From Chloroflexota bacterium (GTDB lineage Bacteria > Chloroflexota > Limnocylindria > Limnocylindrales > CSP1-4): 7,254 nt of DNA. The DNA lies in contig VBHW01000118.1 in NCBI GenBank assembly GCA_005881055.1, positions 1-7,254 of the forward strand, read 5' to 3'. The notes beneath the pieces were generated by a model that saw only the letters and a program-made list of their open reading frames with translations, did not search any database and was not told the DNA's origin. Position numbers and translations under genes: made by a program. This document shows positions 5,709 through 7,254 of the stretch, in pieces (the stretch's first letter is position 1; every line of letters begins with the position of its first letter).

Positions 5709-6167
5709 ATGGCTGCCATCCGGCGCGCGACGGCAACATGGCAGGGAGACCTGCTCTCCGGCTCCGGTACGGTCAGTGCCGAGACGAGCTCGGCATTCGG
5801 CCCGCTCCCAGTCACCTGGGCCTCGCGGACCGAGGAAGCGGACGGCAGGACGAGCCCCGAGGAGCTCGTCGCCGCAGCGCACGCCGCGTGCTATGCGATG
5901 GCTTTCTCGAACGGCCTCGCGAAGAATGGGACGCCCCCGTCGCGGCTCGACGTGGCGGCCACCGTGACGTTCGACAAGATCGAGGCGGGCTGGCGGATCG
6001 TCTCGTCGGCGCTTACCGTGCGTGGGGACGTGCCGGGCATCGACGCATCCACGTTCACCGAGCTCGCCGAGGCGGCGAAGGAGGGCTGCCCGATCTCGAA
6101 CGCGCTGAGCGATGACATCGCGCTGAGCGTCGAAGCGACGCTCAGCCGGCTGACCGGCAGCCGCTAG
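5709..6167 (+). CDS. OsmC-family peroxiredoxin
   Basis: The product is 152 residues. ATG 5709 is preceded by GAGGAGG (5696-5702) at 6 nt spacing, preferred over an in-frame upstream ATG at 5685. OsmC/Ohr proteins reduce organic peroxides in the cytoplasm with a Cys pair at the dimer interface. Both are present: C61 in SPEELVAAAHAACYAMAFSN (49-68) and C127 in KEGCPISNAL (124-133). The N-terminal beta region (ATATWQGDLLSGSGTVS) and length match the OsmC branch, as does LVAAAHAACYAMAF; R47 could be the conserved Arg but I could not confirm this by alignment. It stands alone on its strand, 163 nt after the glycosylase frame ends, and converges on the phosphotriesterase-like gene. Its TAG stop overlaps that gene's original stop within a shared CTAG (6164-6167). 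The last codons carry an 11-bp repeat (CGCGCTGAGCG at 6101 and 6119) and a hairpin. Confidence 0.92.
   Translation: MAAIRRATATWQGDLLSGSGTVSAETSSAFGPLPVTWASRTEEADGRTSPEELVAAAHAACYAMAFSNGLAKNGTPPSRLDVAATVTFDKIEAGWRIVSSALTVRGDVPGIDASTFTELAEAAKEGCPISNALSDDIALSVEATLSRLTGSR
6122..6146 (-). terminator. Perfect 11-bp hairpin in the overlap of two convergent genes
   Basis: GCTGAGCGTCG (6122-6132) and CGACGCTCAGC (6136-6146) pair perfectly around the loop AAG. It lies within the last codons of the OsmC gene and begins 17 nt beyond the original stop (6164) of the minus-strand phosphotriesterase-like gene, so it could end that transcript. No U-tract on either strand. The left arm overlaps the second copy of the direct repeat CGCGCTGAGCG. 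Confidence 0.5.
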
Positions 6168-6247
6168 CCCACGGCGAGGATCCGACGCGGGTTCTCGACC
6201 GTCAGGCGGCGCACGTCCGCGTCCGACGCGCCGGCCTCACGAAGGCG
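6164..6247 (-). pseudogene. Detached C-terminus of the phosphotriesterase-like gene
   Basis: This frame encodes RLREAGASDADVRRL then TVENPRRILAVG and stops at TAG 6166-6164. 'RLREAG-S-AD-----VENPRR-L' is the usual C-terminal helix of phosphotriesterase-family hydrolases. It is out of frame with the main coding region, which stops at 6237. The two frames meet at about 6247-6251. Restoring the frame needs 3n+2 nt, for example 14 or 17, which matches the five or six residues that I would expect between TYL and RLREAG. Confidence 0.78.
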
Positions 6248-7085
6248 CGAGGTACGTGTAGCCGTTCCCGCCGTAGCGCGTGAGCTGGCCGTTGTGGCAG
6301 ACGTCCTGCGACAGGAGCACCCGGTCGGCATGCCCGCGTGAGAGGAGCTCGAGGAGCAGCTCGAGCACGCGGCCCTCACCGAAGCGCTCCATCGGCGTGA
6401 AGCTCATCCCGAGGAAGTCGAACTCGAGGTTGGCGCCCCGCCGGACGATCTCGAGGTAGTGGTCGAGGGAGGGGAACGAGTCGGCGTGCCCGATCACGAC
6501 GCGCGACGGGTCGGCGCCCTCCTCCTCGAAGATGCGCAGCTGGGCGAGGCCGACGTCCGAGAGGACCGCGTGCGTCGTGATCGCGAGCCCCGTCTGTCGT
6601 GCCACCCGACCCGCCGCCCTGTGGACCCGCTCCTCCGCGGGCGACACCCACGGCTTGTCCGTGCCGATCTCGCCGATGATCCCCGGGCGGATGCCCGTGG
6701 TCCCGACGCCCTCGCTCCACTCCCGGACGAGCTCGTCCGCGAGGTCGTCGACCGAGCGGCGCTCGATCAGCGCCTCGGGTGGGTAGTACGCGCCGCGATA
6801 CCAGCCGCAGCCCATGACGATGTGGAGCTCGGTCCGCTCGGCGAGCCGGGCAAGCCGGGCGGGATCGCGCCCGACCCCGGGAAGGGTCAGGTCGACAAGG
6901 CAGGAGCCTCCCTCGTCGCGGAACGCGAGGAGCTCGGGCTCGACGACCGTCTCGTCGGCCGAGAGCTCCCAGTAGTCCCAGCGATCAGGGACGTGCCAGA
7001 GCGCGATCGCCGTGTGCTCGTGCGGCAGCGTGAAACCGATCTCGTCGGCGGGCACGGGGCCGCGAACCGTACGGACGTCTGGCAT
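6237..7085 (-). CDS. Phosphotriesterase-family metal-dependent hydrolase, C-terminus frameshifted
   Basis: The product as it stands is 282 residues from ATG 7085. All metal ligands expected for the family are visible: H22 and H24 (TLPHEHT), a bridging E139 (IIGEIGTDK), H172 (TTHA), H200 (VIGHADS) and D261 (LLSQDVCH). A Glu rather than a carboxylated Lys at the bridging place is what I recall for the E. coli Php-like branch. Members are binuclear-metal hydrolases (lactonase, phosphotriesterase or unknown esters) of the amidohydrolase superfamily; the substrate here cannot be told. After GGNGYTYL (272-279) the frame gives APS and a stop, while the usual C-terminal helix is found in another frame at 6164-6247. 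The lost segment lies after all metal ligands, so a partly active product is possible. No Shine-Dalgarno precedes the start, but a -10-like hexamer is 7 nt upstream. It converges on the OsmC gene. Confidence 0.92.
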   Translation of the reverse strand: MPDVRTVRGPVPADEIGFTLPHEHTAIALWHVPDRWDYWELSADETVVEPELLAFRDEGGSCLVDLTLPGVGRDPARLARLAERTELHIVMGCGWYRGAYYPPEALIERRSVDDLADELVREWSEGVGTTGIRPGIIGEIGTDKPWVSPAEERVHRAAGRVARQTGLAITTHAVLSDVGLAQLRIFEEEGADPSRVVIGHADSFPSLDHYLEIVRRGANLEFDFLGMSFTPMERFGEGRVLELLLELLSRGHADRVLLSQDVCHNGQLTRYGGNGYTYLAPS

Positions 7086-7092
7086 GCGCCGC

Positions 7093-7098
7093 AGTATC
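7093..7098 (-). promoter_or_regulatory. Candidate -10 element (GATACT) for leaderless hydrolase transcript
   Basis: On the minus strand GATACT is followed by GCGGCGC (7 nt) and the ATG at 7085. No Shine-Dalgarno is present. Spacing is identical to that at 3738 and 4287. It matches the -10 consensus at the key A and T positions but not at the first base. No clear -35 element. Confidence 0.35.
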
Positions 7099-7137
7099 GC
7101 CCGGCGAGCGGCCCCGGATTCGGCGCTCCGGAGTCGG

Positions 7138-7198
7138 TCAGGCGCGAGGCGTCAGCTCAGGCGCGATGCGCGTCAGCTCAGGCGCGATGCGTGTCAGC
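7138..7198. repeat. Three tandem repeats of 19, 21 and 21 bp
   Basis: Units are 7138-7156, 7157-7177 and 7178-7198, each beginning TCAGGCGCGA and ending GTCAGC. The last two differ by one base (C or T at the fifteenth position); the first lacks 2 bp and has one substitution. Each 21-bp unit contains the dyad GCGC-GAT-GCGY. The array starts 53 bp upstream of the minus-strand hydrolase start. Confidence 0.9.
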
Positions 7199-7254
7199 TG
7201 GCGCGGCGGTCGGGCGTCTGGGCCATCCAGGCGGGCGCATACGGGTGGGAGGGG
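7138..7254 (-). CDS. Possible C-terminal tail of a gene entering from the right edge
   Basis: Reading the minus strand from the window edge gives 38 open codons ending at TGA 7140-7138, with the end ARLDGPDARPPR, then QLTRIAPELTRIAPELTPRA. The 21-bp repeats are in frame and would encode LTRIAPE heptads. About a quarter of third positions are A/T, which is more than I expect here, and a plus-strand frame is also open across the same bases. So coding is only a possibility; the alternative is non-coding upstream DNA. Confidence 0.3.
   Translation of the reverse strand, partial: PLPPVCARLDGPDARPPRQLTRIAPELTRIAPELTPRA

Noticed and set aside
7114..7131. CCGGA/TCCGG 5-bp hairpin between the tandem repeats and the hydrolase start
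   Set aside because: Short stem with an 8-nt loop; such pairings are common in DNA of this composition.
7138..7198. CRISPR array
   Set aside because: Repeats are directly adjacent with no unique spacers and only three short units.

Overview
The window is high-GC bacterial DNA (roughly 70% GC by eye) with densely packed genes, strong G/C preference at third codon positions, and a mixture of Shine-Dalgarno and apparently leaderless starts. The gene types (secreted S53 peptidase with a very short pro-region, ECF sigma factor followed by a cysteine-free membrane anti-sigma candidate, COG4119-type NUDIX, phosphotriesterase-like hydrolase with a metal-bridging Glu) suggest a Chloroflexota (for example Limnocylindria-like) or actinobacterial chromosome. 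That placement is inference. No phage, transposon, CRISPR or rRNA/tRNA signature is visible. Layout: (1) 1-606, minus strand, the N-terminal part of a secreted sedolisin (S53) running off the left edge. (2) 803-1387, minus strand, an unrecognised single-pass membrane protein. (3) 1409-1579, a divergent control region with a candidate ECF-sigma promoter. (4) 1580-3740, plus strand: a secreted, C-terminally anchored YtkA/FixH-like protein, a long hairpin, an ECF sigma factor, and an overlapping membrane protein that is probably its anti-sigma factor. (5) 3751-5545, plus strand: a NUDIX hydrolase and a winged-helix YcaQ/AlkX-type DNA glycosylase with a frameshift near its 3' end. (6) 5709-6167, plus strand: an OsmC-family peroxiredoxin, converging on (7) a minus-strand phosphotriesterase-family hydrolase (start 7085) that also has a frameshift near its 3' end. 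(8) 7138-7198, a three-unit tandem repeat near the right edge, possibly the last codons of another minus-strand gene. Working together: the clearest functional unit is 1580-3740, a possible envelope-stress module in which an ECF sigma factor and its membrane-bound partner sit behind a surface protein that may itself carry an ECF-type promoter. NUDIX, YcaQ/AlkX-like and OsmC proteins all fit a loose damage and detoxification theme (damaged nucleotides, DNA alkylation or crosslinks, organic peroxides), but nothing shows that they are co-regulated. What stands out: two neighbouring genes interrupted by 3'-end frameshifts whose downstream frames are intact; strong hairpins lacking a U-tract at or near four gene ends; and three genes without a Shine-Dalgarno in which a -10-like hexamer lies exactly 7 nt before the ATG. 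I see no convincing wholly new system; the most testable novelty lies in the regulatory and RNA-structure features.
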